NCBI GenBank assembly: GCA_934202525.1
Contig: CAKPYB010000038.1
Span: 1 to 28,495, forward strand
From: an uncultured Prevotella sp.
GTDB lineage: Bacteria; Bacteroidota; Bacteroidia; Bacteroidales; Bacteroidaceae
DNA: 28,495 nt
Direction: 5' to 3'
The notes under the pieces are model-generated. The model saw only the letters and a program-made list of their open reading frames with translations. It did no database searches and was not told where the DNA came from. The position numbers and the translations under genes are program-made. Position 1 is the stretch's first letter; every line of letters starts with the position of its first letter. This document shows, in pieces, positions 17,659-25,849 of the stretch.

Positions 17659-18138
17659 ATGAAACAGGAAAAGGACATAGAAAGAATGTTTCGTCAGCAT
17701 TACGGGAAGATGTACAATCTGGCCAGAAGCATCCTCTCCGATGACGATGAAAGCAAGGATGTAGTGAGCGAAGTCTTTACCACGATTCTTGCCGATGATG
17801 TAGTCCTGATGCCTGAGAGTGAGGAAGGATTCCTGATGAGGAGCGTCCGCAACCGCTGTCTCAACCTGATAGCCCATAAGAGCGTGAAGGAAAGGGTAGC
17901 GAAGCTGCTGCTGGATGATGCCGACGTGATTCTCTCGGAAGAGACCGACGAGAGACTCGACCAGCTGATGCTTCTCATCGAAGACCTGGAACCGCCTATC
18001 CGACAACTCATTTTCCGTCTGCGCTATCTTCAGGAGAAATCTTATCAGGAGGTGGCTGATGAAGTGGGAGTGAGCAAGGTGACGGTGTTCAACCATCTTT
18101 CGAAGGCGATGGACTGGATTAAGGAACAATTTAAATGA
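17659..18138 (+). CDS. ECF-type RNA polymerase sigma factor
   Basis: 159-aa alternative sigma factor. Region 2 is about residues 8-72 (FRQHYGKMYNLARSILSDDDESKDVVSEVF, then LMRSVRNRCLNL). Region 4 is about 98-157, with the helix-turn-helix SYQEVADEVGVSKVTVFNHL. It has no region 1 or 3, as expected for the ECF group. It overlaps the anti-sigma-like gene by ATGA, and the receptor gene follows, forming a sigma/anti-sigma/transducer operon. The expected target is the operon itself and perhaps neighbouring transport genes. No confident promoter was found immediately upstream; TTAGTTTTTTG near 17620 is only a weak match. Confidence 0.94.
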   Translation: MKQEKDIERMFRQHYGKMYNLARSILSDDDESKDVVSEVFTTILADDVVLMPESEEGFLMRSVRNRCLNLIAHKSVKERVAKLLLDDADVILSEETDERLDQLMLLIEDLEPPIRQLIFRLRYLQEKSYQEVADEVGVSKVTVFNHLSKAMDWIKEQFK

Positions 18139-18839
18139 GCAAGACAATGACAAACAAGGAATTTAACAAGAGTAAAGAAGAGAAGCGACAGATGTTCTTC
18201 GATATGCAGGAGCATCCCGATCGCTATACCGACGAGCAGGTGGAACGTTTGCTTGCCGATGAAGACGTAAAGGATTTCTTTCACGATATGGCGATGGTTA
18301 GGATGGCGATGAAAAAAGGAAATCCAAAGAAAGTGAATGTAGACGAAGCGTGGAAGAAGTTTGCTGATAAGCAAGGATTAAAGGCCAACGAAGCTTCTGA
18401 TAAAACATCCAGCAATCACTGGAAAATAGCAGCATCCATCATTGGCATTGTTTTCCTCTCAGGCATTACTTTCGCTGCAATTCATTCAGGCATTTTCCGT
18501 TTCTCTTCTTCGGATGAGGCTAAACAAGCCAAGACGGAGCAAGTATCTTCTACTTCTGATTTGAACAAGATGGATAACATCAAGGTGAGTGCTACGGAGA
18601 AGGCTGATAGTCTCGACCTCAAACCTGTTGTCTTTGACAATACCGAGTTGGGCGATGTCGTGTCGCAGCTTGCTGCATTCTATCATGTCAAGGTGGAATT
18701 CGGCAAAGCTGAATCACAGCATATTCGTATCTTCTTCAATTGGGACAAGACTAAGACATTGAAGCAGAATCTCGAAATATTGAATGCTTTTGAGCGCATA
18801 CAGATAACGGAAGTGGATGGAACTTTAAGAGTGGAGTAA
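18135..18839 (+). CDS. Membrane anti-sigma-like protein with DUF4974
   Basis: 234-aa inner-membrane protein that probably holds the ECF sigma factor and receives the signal from the outer-membrane receptor. The cytoplasmic part is about residues 1-95, rich in charged helices. One transmembrane segment follows (about 97-119, IAASIIGIVFLSGITFAAIHSGIF). The periplasmic C-terminus (about 165-232: FDNTELGDVVSQLAAFYHVKVEFG, then KTLKQNLEILNAF) fits DUF4974, the domain that ends FecR-type anti-sigma factors. The FecR domain itself, normally between membrane segment and DUF4974, is not recognisable, making this shorter than typical FecR-like proteins (about 300-390 aa). Gene order and domains support the role. 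Confidence 0.85.
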   Translation: MSKTMTNKEFNKSKEEKRQMFFDMQEHPDRYTDEQVERLLADEDVKDFFHDMAMVRMAMKKGNPKKVNVDEAWKKFADKQGLKANEASDKTSSNHWKIAASIIGIVFLSGITFAAIHSGIFRFSSSDEAKQAKTEQVSSTSDLNKMDNIKVSATEKADSLDLKPVVFDNTELGDVVSQLAAFYHVKVEFGKAESQHIRIFFNWDKTKTLKQNLEILNAFERIQITEVDGTLRVE

Positions 18840-18842
18840 GTT

Positions 18843-21398
18843 ATGAAGAAGATTGTTTTTAACTTAATGTTGTTGATGATAAGCATGGGTATGTCTGCCC
18901 AACGCATTACCCGACAATATAATAATGTGTCATTCTCTGCGGCATTGAAGGATTTGAATGCTCGACAGGATAAGTATGTCATCAACTTTGTGTATGACGA
19001 GTTGGAGGATTTCAAGGTGACAAAGAGCATCAAAAATGAAAGTGTTCCAGATGCCATCATGAACTTGATAGGCTTTTATCCTATCAAGATGAAACAAGTG
19101 GATAATGTTATTATCGTTGAATGTATCCAAAAGGCTTCTAACAGAATGATGGGACGCATCGTGGACACTCATCATCAACCTGTCGATTTCGCCAATGTTT
19201 CACTTCTGAATGTCAATGACTCTTCGTTTATTACTGGTGGTGTGACCAATGAAAACGGACAATTTGTAATACCTTGCAATGCTCAAAAGGCTATTGTAAA
19301 AGTAACATGTGTAGGATATAACACTTATCGCAATATCTTTAGTACTGGCAAAATAGGTACAATAGCCTTAAGCGAAGCTACGCTAAATCTACAAAAAGTA
19401 GTCGTGAAAGGTCATCGGAAGATTTATAAGTCAGACGGAACAAAGCTTATCGTGGATGTTCAGAAATCTGTATTAAGCGATTTTGGAAGTGCCGATGATG
19501 TTGTTGCGCAATTACCAACAGTGTCAGGTAGCGATGGCAGCTATTCTGTCTTTGGACGGGGAATTGCAGATGTATATATCAACAATCGTAAGATGAGGGA
19601 CAAAAGTGAGTTGAGCCGCTTGAATTCCAAGGATATTTCTACGATAGAGGTAATCAACAATCCTGGGGTAGAGTATGATGCAGACACTCATGCTGTCATT
19701 AAAATCAACTTGAAACATAAGGTTGATGGAGGATTAGGCATCAGAACTTCTGTATTTGACAGCCAAGGCAGAAAAAACTCTGATTCGGAACAGGTGCAGC
19801 TCACTTACGATACCGAGAACATAAATGGATTCCTTTCTTTTACCAATTCAAGCAGTAGATATAAAACAGATCAAACCAATAAGGAACAGACTTTGGCTGA
19901 TCATTCTGTCTGGAATATGGAAAGTGATATGCCTAAATGGAATTCCAATTATTATAATCAAACCATTAACGGAGGTATCAGTGCAGAATTGGCAAAGAAT
20001 CATACCATTGGCGCAAGTTTGTCATACTCCAAGGAAACGGACAAGTGGGGAGGACATTCTGCCAGCCAAATGTTTCATGACAATCTTCTGTTTGAAGATT
20101 TATCCTCTAACATCCATTCTCATGCAAACTATGATCAATGGATAGGAAACATCTTCTACGATGGTAAATTCTCCCAAAAATGGAAAATGACGTTGAATGC
20201 TGATTATGTTAGCAGAAAAGCTGCAGATAGCCGTCTTAATCAAGAGTCTGGAAGCATGACGGATGCGCATGAGGTGAAAAATGAAAATGAGACTACTCAC
20301 GACATCTATGCAGGGAAAATGAAAATCAATTATCAAGCCAACAAAAACTTGACTTTTAACATAGGTGCTGATGCAAGTTATGTGGAAGAAGAAAAAGATT
20401 ATCAGAGCCTTGAAAACGAGAAGTCAAGCGCAACGAGTCGTCTTCATGCAGAAGAAACAAAACTCGCCGCCTTTGCCGGATGCAATGTATCTATCGCCAA
20501 ATTGTCTGCCCAACTGGGAATGCGATTTGAGTCATTTCGTATGCTGTATCGTGATGCCATCTCCCAAAATAGCTTGGTGGATAAGACTTATCGTCATTTT
20601 TATCCTTTCTTCTCATTGTCTTTGCCTGTAAAGAATGTCGAAATGGGATTAAGTATGACAACCAAGGTAAAACGTCCAAGCTATTACGAACTTAGAAACA
20701 GCGAAGAATATTTTAACCGTTATTCCATCGAGGCAGGTAATCCATGGCTACTTCCACAATATACGACAGATATATCCTATTCGTTGCAATGGCATCAATT
20801 GCGTTTCTCAGTCGATTATCAAAGGATAAAAGATTACATCATCTCAACGAATATCATTCAGCAGGCAGCCCCATTGGTAGCAATGTCAAAGCCTGAAAAT
20901 TTTCCACATTATTCTGCAGTAAATGCAAGTTTGGCTTATCATACGAATGTGGGTGTTTGGGAACCATATTTCAACCTTAACATGATGCGAACTTATATGT
21001 CACTCAATAATACGGATGGAAGAAAAATCAAGAATGACAAGCCTTACATATCAATGTCGTTCAACAGCTATTTCAACTTGCGCCACCATTGGATGCCTTA
21101 CGTACTGCTAAGTTACAATTCTGATGGAAACATGAGGGAATATCTGGTTAAACAGGCATTATGGTTTAGCCTAGGAGTAACCAAGCATTTTGCTGACAAT
21201 GCATGGTTGGTAAGGCTGAGTCTTAACAATATCCTCGGCACAAAAGAACGAGAGACAAGATATGCCTCAGATTACATATTCGACAAAAGCAGTTTCAAGG
21301 ATGGTCGCCGCATCAGCCTCTTGGTAAGATATACATTCAAAGACAAAAAACGCTATAAGGGCGAAAGTGCTGCAAGTGAAGAAATAGATAGACTATAA
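18843..21398 (+). CDS. STN-domain TonB-dependent receptor (surface-signalling transducer)
   Basis: 851-aa outer-membrane receptor. The signal peptide is residues 1-19 (SMGMSAQ). The STN signalling domain is about 30-94 (VSFSAALKDLNARQDKYVIN). A carboxypeptidase-regulatory-like Ig fold is about 101-178, the plug about 185-295, and a beta barrel fills the rest. It starts three bases after the anti-sigma-like gene's stop. The STN domain is what passes ligand binding to periplasmic anti-sigma domains in Fec-type systems, so the three genes form a complete cell-surface-signalling unit. The ligand cannot be predicted; no heme, cobalamin or siderophore synthesis genes adjoin. No SusD follows. Confidence 0.9.
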   Translation: MKKIVFNLMLLMISMGMSAQRITRQYNNVSFSAALKDLNARQDKYVINFVYDELEDFKVTKSIKNESVPDAIMNLIGFYPIKMKQVDNVIIVECIQKASNRMMGRIVDTHHQPVDFANVSLLNVNDSSFITGGVTNENGQFVIPCNAQKAIVKVTCVGYNTYRNIFSTGKIGTIALSEATLNLQKVVVKGHRKIYKSDGTKLIVDVQKSVLSDFGSADDVVAQLPTVSGSDGSYSVFGRGIADVYINNRKMRDKSELSRLNSKDISTIEVINNPGVEYDADTHAVIKINLKHKVDGGLGIRTSVFDSQGRKNSDSEQVQLTYDTENINGFLSFTNSSSRYKTDQTNKEQTLADHSVWNMESDMPKWNSNYYNQTINGGISAELAKNHTIGASLSYSKETDKWGGHSASQMFHDNLLFEDLSSNIHSHANYDQWIGNIFYDGKFSQKWKMTLNADYVSRKAADSRLNQESGSMTDAHEVKNENETTHDIYAGKMKINYQANKNLTFNIGADASYVEEEKDYQSLENEKSSATSRLHAEETKLAAFAGCNVSIAKLSAQLGMRFESFRMLYRDAISQNSLVDKTYRHFYPFFSLSLPVKNVEMGLSMTTKVKRPSYYELRNSEEYFNRYSIEAGNPWLLPQYTTDISYSLQWHQLRFSVDYQRIKDYIISTNIIQQAAPLVAMSKPENFPHYSAVNASLAYHTNVGVWEPYFNLNMMRTYMSLNNTDGRKIKNDKPYISMSFNSYFNLRHHWMPYVLLSYNSDGNMREYLVKQALWFSLGVTKHFADNAWLVRLSLNNILGTKERETRYASDYIFDKSSFKDGRRISLLVRYTFKDKKRYKGESAASEEIDRL

Positions 21399-21437
21399 AC
21401 TCTCTCAATACATGATTCCGCAACAAAGCGGAAAAAT

Positions 21438-21500
21438 AAAATTCTGTGTGATGAAGTTTGCCAATATTTTTCTAATGGGTAAACTTAATCCACAGAATTT
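21438..21500 (+). terminator. Probable terminator of the sigma/receptor operon
   Basis: AAATTCTGTG (21438-21447) pairs with CACAGAATTT (21491-21500), followed by CTTTT. An inner AAGTTT / AAACTT pairing shortens the loop. A smaller hairpin TTCCGC/GCGGAA lies just upstream at 21416-21433. Confidence 0.6.
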
Positions 21501-21504
21501 CTTT

Positions 21505-21517
21505 TAGAGATTCTCTA
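21505..21517. promoter_or_regulatory. 13-base palindrome TAGAGAtTCTCTA
   Basis: Perfect odd-length palindrome, 20 bases upstream of a second palindrome and the -7 box of the small ORF unit. It may be an operator. Confidence 0.4.
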
Positions 21518-21536
21518 GTTAAAAAATATATATTTC

Positions 21537-21553
21537 TTTATGTGTCACATAAA
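21537..21553. promoter_or_regulatory. 17-base palindrome TTTATGTGtCACATAAA (operator-like)
   Basis: Eight-base arms around a single T are perfectly symmetric. It ends 6 bases before the -7 box TATTTTTG at 21560-21567, so a bound dimer would occupy the -33/-7 spacer. The half-site TGTG/CACA is reminiscent of Crp/Fnr-family operators, though the spacing is not canonical. Confidence 0.55.
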
Positions 21554-21559
21554 TTATTG

Positions 21560-21567
21560 TATTTTTG
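21560..21567 (+). promoter_or_regulatory. -7 box of the small-ORF transcript
   Basis: TATTTTTG followed by CAGAC matches TAnnTTTG. It is placed just after the 17-base palindrome and 76 bases before the candidate ATG at 21643. Confidence 0.5.
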
Positions 21568-21642
21568 CAGACAGAAAACATAGAAAGTTAATTTTTAATA
21601 TAAATGATATGATTTTTCCTATGATACGTCAACATGAATTTT

Positions 21643-21762
21643 ATGGCTACAGCCACAGTGAGCACACAGGGACAAAATACCCCAATGTTGCAACAGTACA
21701 TGAAAGCCGATGTCAGAATCATCTTCAGCAATAAAACGTTATGGCAACAGGTATTCGGATAA
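21643..21762 (+). CDS. Possible 39-aa small protein with own promoter and terminator
   Basis: Short open frame starting MATATVSTQGQNTPMLQQYM, with its stop inside the left arm of the 21748-21780 terminator. Support comes from context only: a -7 box and palindrome upstream and a terminator exactly at the end. NTPMLQQYM is faintly like the start of MutS proteins (TPMMxQY), so a truncated 5' remnant is possible; that is weak. The transcript could also be a small regulatory RNA with no translation. No strong ribosome-binding site is seen, though Bacteroidetes often lack one. Confidence 0.35.
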   Translation: MATATVSTQGQNTPMLQQYMKADVRIIFSNKTLWQQVFG

Positions 21763-21780
21763 ACTATATCCGAATACCTG
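21748..21780 (+). terminator. Strong rho-independent terminator
   Basis: Perfect 14-bp stem CAGGTATTCGGATA (21748-21761) / TATCCGAATACCTG (21767-21780), 5-base loop, followed by CTGTTTGTTTTTGG. It ends the small-ORF transcript. Confidence 0.85.
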
Positions 21781-21889
21781 CTGTTTGTTTTTGGATGCAT
21801 ATTGTGTTGGTAAGCATCAGATTTTACGCAAAAGTTCTAATTTTCATAAAATTCCTCTTGTAAATCATGGGATATTTAGAAAAATATCG

Positions 21890-21897
21890 TATCTTTG
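21890..21897 (+). promoter_or_regulatory. Orphan -7 box with no gene downstream
   Basis: TATCTTTG on the plus strand with no open frame after it; the 21937-21962 hairpin follows 39 bases later. It may start a short RNA of about 70 bases, or be chance. No good -33 element at normal spacing. Confidence 0.25.
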
Positions 21898-21936
21898 TCC
21901 CCGAATTAAGGCGTTCTTTGCATATTGCAAAATACA

Positions 21937-21962
21937 GAAACGAGCAGAAGTCCGCTCGTTTC
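21937..21962. terminator. Hairpin downstream of the fimbrial operon
   Basis: GAAACGAGC (21937-21945) / GCTCGTTTC (21954-21962), 8-base loop. On the minus strand, after the fimbrial genes, it is followed by TGTATTTTG, so it may terminate that operon about 95 bases past the last stop. A smaller TTGATT/AATCAA hairpin sits at 22003-22017. Confidence 0.5.
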
Positions 21963-22057
21963 CATATTGTTACCTATATAATATAGGCAAACGACCAACT
22001 TCTTGATTTTCAATCAAAGTCCAATTTAGAGCGAGTTAGTTTTCTTAACTTAACTTC

Positions 22058-23830
22058 TTATTCTGTTATAGGGTTACCGCTTTCATCCAGTACGGTGCAT
22101 GATGAGCCAATCTGCCATTGAGATGGGAGATATGATTTTGATTTCAATGCATCGTATGCCGCTTTGTCTTTTACTACGAGAGTGCGGGTAGTTGCACTTG
22201 TTCCTGTGTTATCACCCAGCCAATTTTGAAGACCATAAGGAACATTCTTTTCAATTTCATCGTTTGGCATTAATAATGCGACAGAAGATAATTTCGCGCA
22301 ACTAGAGAACATTCCATAGCAGCTGTATTGTGATATTGTTGCAGCTGAAATTTTTGGACCCTTTACAAGTTCCTTACAACCTAAGAACATCCAGTGATAG
22401 CATTGTTCTGGCAAATCCTCGGCAGGTAAATCCGGGACCTCTGTTAGAGCTGTACAACCATCAAACATACAATAATAACAGTATTCTTTCAATTTTGTAG
22501 CTGGCAATTCCGGAGCCTTTTCTATAGCAGTACATTCTGCGAACATATTATGATAGCAACGATCTGCCAAATCCTTGGCTGGCAATTTAGGAACAGAGGT
22601 TAATGCAGCACATTTGTAAAACAGATAACAGAAACGGGCATTGGCAGTATTAACATTCTTGTAATCATTGTAGTCGAGCAATGTACGGATATCACCTGTA
22701 CATTTCACTTTTACGTCTCGGGAGAGGTTGATAGTAGCATACTTTTTTTCATTTTCTGCTGTACCAGTTACATTTGTACCACGCAAGCGGAGATCACCAT
22801 ACTTTCCACCAAACGTAACATAATTACCGGAAGTATATTTTTTCCATTCTCCGAAGTTTACGGAATACTCTAGGCCAGAGAGTTCATATTCACCAGTGCA
22901 TGCCATCCTAAAATACTGATATGCATCCGCTGTGAAAGTCAAATAATCCGGTCTCTCCAGAGCTTCACCACCAGTAGTTTCTCCTGGCTTCCATTCTGCC
23001 ACAGTCATATCATCAATGGTTACAGCATCTTTACCCACAATGAGGTTGTAGGTATAGCTCTTGCCAGCTTCCAGGGCACTGGTCTTGACAACAAGAGGAG
23101 TTGTGGCAGCTTCTCCTGAAGGCAAATAGAGCTGTGCCTCGATAGCTCCAGGAGCCACCAGGGCTGTATAGGTAGTACCTACTTTACCTATTTCACTAGC
23201 TTCACTCGCAACCGGGAAAGGATTGATGGTGACGGTAGAAGCCTCGTCGGCATCAGTAGATGCCTTGCTTATGATATTGACATGATCGATCTTTGCAACA
23301 TCAGCAAACTGAGCGTTAAAGTGACTGATGTTAAGAGTCAGACGGGCAGTCTTGCGCTCCAGTTCTACCTTGAGCACTTTATCTTCCGGAATAGAAGCAG
23401 GCTTTATCTCTGCTGCCATATAATCTGAGTTCACAATCTTTTGGGCATCACTCTGATCTGCCTGGATATAGCCCTTATCAAAGGAGTTCTTGCCATCGGC
23501 TGGATACCAGCACTGGAAAGACATATTCTTCGTATCCCATACCAGATAATCGGTATTACTACCCGGCGACCAATCGGTACCATCGAAGGAATAGATGACC
23601 GATGTACCACCATTAGTTACGCCAATCTTATCTCCAGAATTAAAACTCTTCAAGCCTTCATCAAGTCCTGCTGTCGGATTACTGCGTGTGAAGGTGCTGC
23701 CCACCGAAGCCGAAATGCGAACTGCACTCGGATCGCTGAACCATGTATTCTGGGTATCGGAATCTGTTGTACAACCAGCCAGGAACAAACCGGCAGTTGC
23801 AACCAAGCCTAATATTTTCTGATATTTCAT
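22058..23830 (-). CDS. Fimbrillin-family lipoprotein with C-terminal cysteine-rich LRR-like repeats
   Basis: 590-aa surface lipoprotein, last gene of the fimbrial operon. The lipobox is LAGC (Cys20). Residues of about 35-290 are fimbrillin-like (Mfa_like_1 fold: ISASVGSTFTRS, GDKIGV, VWDTKNMSFQCWYPADG). Residues of about 295-400 form a linker beta domain. Residues of about 401-515 hold four to five tandem repeats of about 26 residues with the core CYxxMFxGCxALTxxPxLPA, each with two cysteines. This is a BspA-like leucine-rich variant common on Bacteroidales surface proteins. A non-repeat C-terminal domain follows. Its length, repeats and last position fit a fimbrial tip adhesin like the accessory subunits of Mfa/FimA systems, but the binding partner is unknown. 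Confidence 0.85.
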   Translation of the reverse strand: MKYQKILGLVATAGLFLAGCTTDSDTQNTWFSDPSAVRISASVGSTFTRSNPTAGLDEGLKSFNSGDKIGVTNGGTSVIYSFDGTDWSPGSNTDYLVWDTKNMSFQCWYPADGKNSFDKGYIQADQSDAQKIVNSDYMAAEIKPASIPEDKVLKVELERKTARLTLNISHFNAQFADVAKIDHVNIISKASTDADEASTVTINPFPVASEASEIGKVGTTYTALVAPGAIEAQLYLPSGEAATTPLVVKTSALEAGKSYTYNLIVGKDAVTIDDMTVAEWKPGETTGGEALERPDYLTFTADAYQYFRMACTGEYELSGLEYSVNFGEWKKYTSGNYVTFGGKYGDLRLRGTNVTGTAENEKKYATINLSRDVKVKCTGDIRTLLDYNDYKNVNTANARFCYLFYKCAALTSVPKLPAKDLADRCYHNMFAECTAIEKAPELPATKLKEYCYYCMFDGCTALTEVPDLPAEDLPEQCYHWMFLGCKELVKGPKISAATISQYSCYGMFSSCAKLSSVALLMPNDEIEKNVPYGLQNWLGDNTGTSATTRTLVVKDKAAYDALKSKSYLPSQWQIGSSCTVLDESGNPITE

Positions 23831-23857
23831 AATCGTTCTTTTAAAAGTTTATGATTC

Positions 23858-24847
23858 TTATTCTGTTTCAATAGAACTGCCGGAGTCTTCGCTTGCAGTC
23901 CATGGTTTAGCGGTAAAGCTTTCAGAATTTGTCAATGCCACATCATTACCCATGGTAAGATTGATGGTATATTTATATCCGCTTTTCAGGGTGATAGCAT
24001 CTGCTAAAGTCCATTCATAGAACTTGCCGTTTACATTCAATATAATCTTGAAGGTCTTGGCTGCAATGGTCTGCGGAATGGCAATGCAAGAGAACTTTGA
24101 AGTGCATGACTTTTTAACATCGTTATTTACAGAGGTAAAGGCGCCCTTGGTGGCGGTAATGACGGTAGCTTTAGCTGATTCCTTGACGGTTACGATGCCC
24201 GTTTCGTTAGTTACATTTACATCTGCCTCCAGCTTAGTTCCTTCTACGGTTACCTCTGTAATAGGGGTTTCTGACGGAATATTCGGCACATTAAACTGGG
24301 TACCCAGGGTAACGACGATATCGATCATGCTAAAAGCGTGATTGAACTGGAGATTCAGTTTCTTATCCACGAGTTCATCTCCAGGATTAAAGTCTTTTTT
24401 ATAATAGTAAAGCAGGTCGTTATTGGCACTTCCATCTCTCTGGTCGGCAGCTACGCTATAAGCGAAAGATTGGAATGCATCATTTTTATAAACGTTGTCG
24501 AATACCGTTGTCTGAGCCGGAGCAAAAGCTGCGATATCTACCAGTGTTGTGGCATTCTGCCAAAGCAGGGTTTCAGAACACTTCCATTCACCGGCAGTCT
24601 TAGAGAACTGCTTATTAATATAGGTATACTTCTCGGCATTCTTGTTCACGATGGTCAGGAGGAAGTCCTTGTCTAAGAGCGTGCCACCTGCCTCATTTCC
24701 ACGGGTCTTGGCATTGTTCACACCGGCAGTAACGCGGATGATGTTATCACTAGGAAAATTGCTCTGTACCAGTTCCTCGTCGTTAGAACAGCTTGTAAAC
24801 ATGGCAGCTGCCATGGCTGTTATTGCGAAAAATTGTATTACTTTCAT
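23858..24847 (-). CDS. Fimbrillin family lipoprotein subunit
   Basis: 329-aa predicted fimbrial subunit. The lipobox is FTSC (Cys20), giving a lipid-anchored precursor. The body shows fimbrillin hallmarks: an N-terminal IRVTAGVNNAKTRG strand followed by LLDKDFLLTIV, a central beta region (NLQFNHAFSMIDIVVTLG) and a C-terminal GYKYTINLTMGND strand near residues 288-300. In type V fimbriae the lipoprotein precursor is cleaved after an Arg/Lys in the N-terminal strand and polymerised by strand exchange; TRG here could be such a site (inference). It lies 30 bases after the previous gene and 27 bases before the next, so co-transcription is near certain. Stalk versus accessory subunit cannot be decided. 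Confidence 0.82.
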   Translation of the reverse strand: MKVIQFFAITAMAAAMFTSCSNDEELVQSNFPSDNIIRVTAGVNNAKTRGNEAGGTLLDKDFLLTIVNKNAEKYTYINKQFSKTAGEWKCSETLLWQNATTLVDIAAFAPAQTTVFDNVYKNDAFQSFAYSVAADQRDGSANNDLLYYYKKDFNPGDELVDKKLNLQFNHAFSMIDIVVTLGTQFNVPNIPSETPITEVTVEGTKLEADVNVTNETGIVTVKESAKATVITATKGAFTSVNNDVKKSCTSKFSCIAIPQTIAAKTFKIILNVNGKFYEWTLADAITLKSGYKYTINLTMGNDVALTNSESFTAKPWTASEDSGSSIETE

Positions 24848-24877
24848 ATCGTTCTGTTTTAAGAGTTGAATATTAAA

Positions 24878-25789
24878 TTAATCGAGTGCTTCGCCGTTGA
24901 TAGGGGTACTGGTCTCCCAATTGGTAATCTTTACATCATTCAGGAGAATTCCATCACGTCCTACCTCCAGGTTGACGGTTGTAATCTTGCCGCTTTCAAA
25001 CTTGAAAGGTGTTAAGTTATCATAAGTATAGTTGGTACCGCCAATCTTGACTGTAATCTTCTGGATGCCATCCTGCGGGATAAGGATAGATGCATATTGC
25101 TTATTGGCGGTTATAGCCGGCAGTTCGATATTGGTTTTGTCTTCATTAGCAGTTGAAGGACTTACAACCTTGGTCAGATAATTGATGGTAGCTTTTTTTA
25201 CAGCATTACCTACCATTACGTTGCCCACTGTAGGTCCGTCTGCTCCCCACTGGTTCTTATAGGTAAGGTTCACCACAAGTTTTGCCATTACATGGGTAAA
25301 GGTGAGTGGAACCGTCTGCTGTTCATCGACATTATAGGATAAGCCATCTTTGTTGACTGCCACCAAGAGGTCGCTTTCCACTTGCTTTGTCTCATCGAAT
25401 GTATATTCTCCGACAGCAAGGTCGGATATTGCTGAAATAGGGTATACACCGATGAAATAATGCTTGTCGCGGTTGTTCTTCCAAAGCATCTGTGGAGTGG
25501 ATACCCATGAACCGTTAGTCAGCTTATTGATGGCGTTATTCACCACACGCTCTCTTGTCTCTGGAGCAACAGTTGCATCGCCAGTCCAGGCATATACGCT
25601 GATTTTATCACCCTCCTCAAAGGTTTGACTGCCATCTGCATCTGTGGCAACACGAGTCATGCTGCCGATGTTGGTAGACACGGTGATATACTTGGAGGCT
25701 TCGCCCCCGATACCGTTCTCGTTGTCAGAACAACTGCCCAATGCCAATGCCATTGCCATCAGGGCAAAGAGATAAGTCTTCTTTTTCAT
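24878..25789 (-). CDS. Fimbrillin family lipoprotein subunit
   Basis: 303-aa predicted fimbrial subunit with lipobox LGSC (Cys20). The body follows the fimbrillin (Mfa_like_1) plan: YITVSTNIGSMTRVATD, GDKISVYAW, a WKNNRDKHYFIGVYP strand pair, a central LTFTHVMAKLVVNLTYKN strand and a C-terminal ITTVNLEVGRDGI strand followed by VKITNWE. This last pattern (hydrophobic strand, glycine, then W) is common to fimbrillin domains. The precursor probably matures by proteolysis near the TRV sequence, as in Mfa1/FimA (inference). It is second in the operon, directly after the anchor gene, a usual slot for the main stalk protein. That placement is suggestive rather than proof. Confidence 0.85.
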   Translation of the reverse strand: MKKKTYLFALMAMALALGSCSDNENGIGGEASKYITVSTNIGSMTRVATDADGSQTFEEGDKISVYAWTGDATVAPETRERVVNNAINKLTNGSWVSTPQMLWKNNRDKHYFIGVYPISAISDLAVGEYTFDETKQVESDLLVAVNKDGLSYNVDEQQTVPLTFTHVMAKLVVNLTYKNQWGADGPTVGNVMVGNAVKKATINYLTKVVSPSTANEDKTNIELPAITANKQYASILIPQDGIQKITVKIGGTNYTYDNLTPFKFESGKITTVNLEVGRDGILLNDVKITNWETSTPINGEALD

Positions 25790-25849
25790 TGTCTTTTACT
25801 TTTGATGTTTATAATTATGTTTTGTTTCTTGCTTAAATGATAGAGTCGC

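Noticed and set aside
21540..21734. 64-codon frame starting inside the 17-base palindrome
   Set aside because: Its start lies upstream of the -7 box, so the predicted transcript would not contain it; the 39-codon frame at 21643 fits better.
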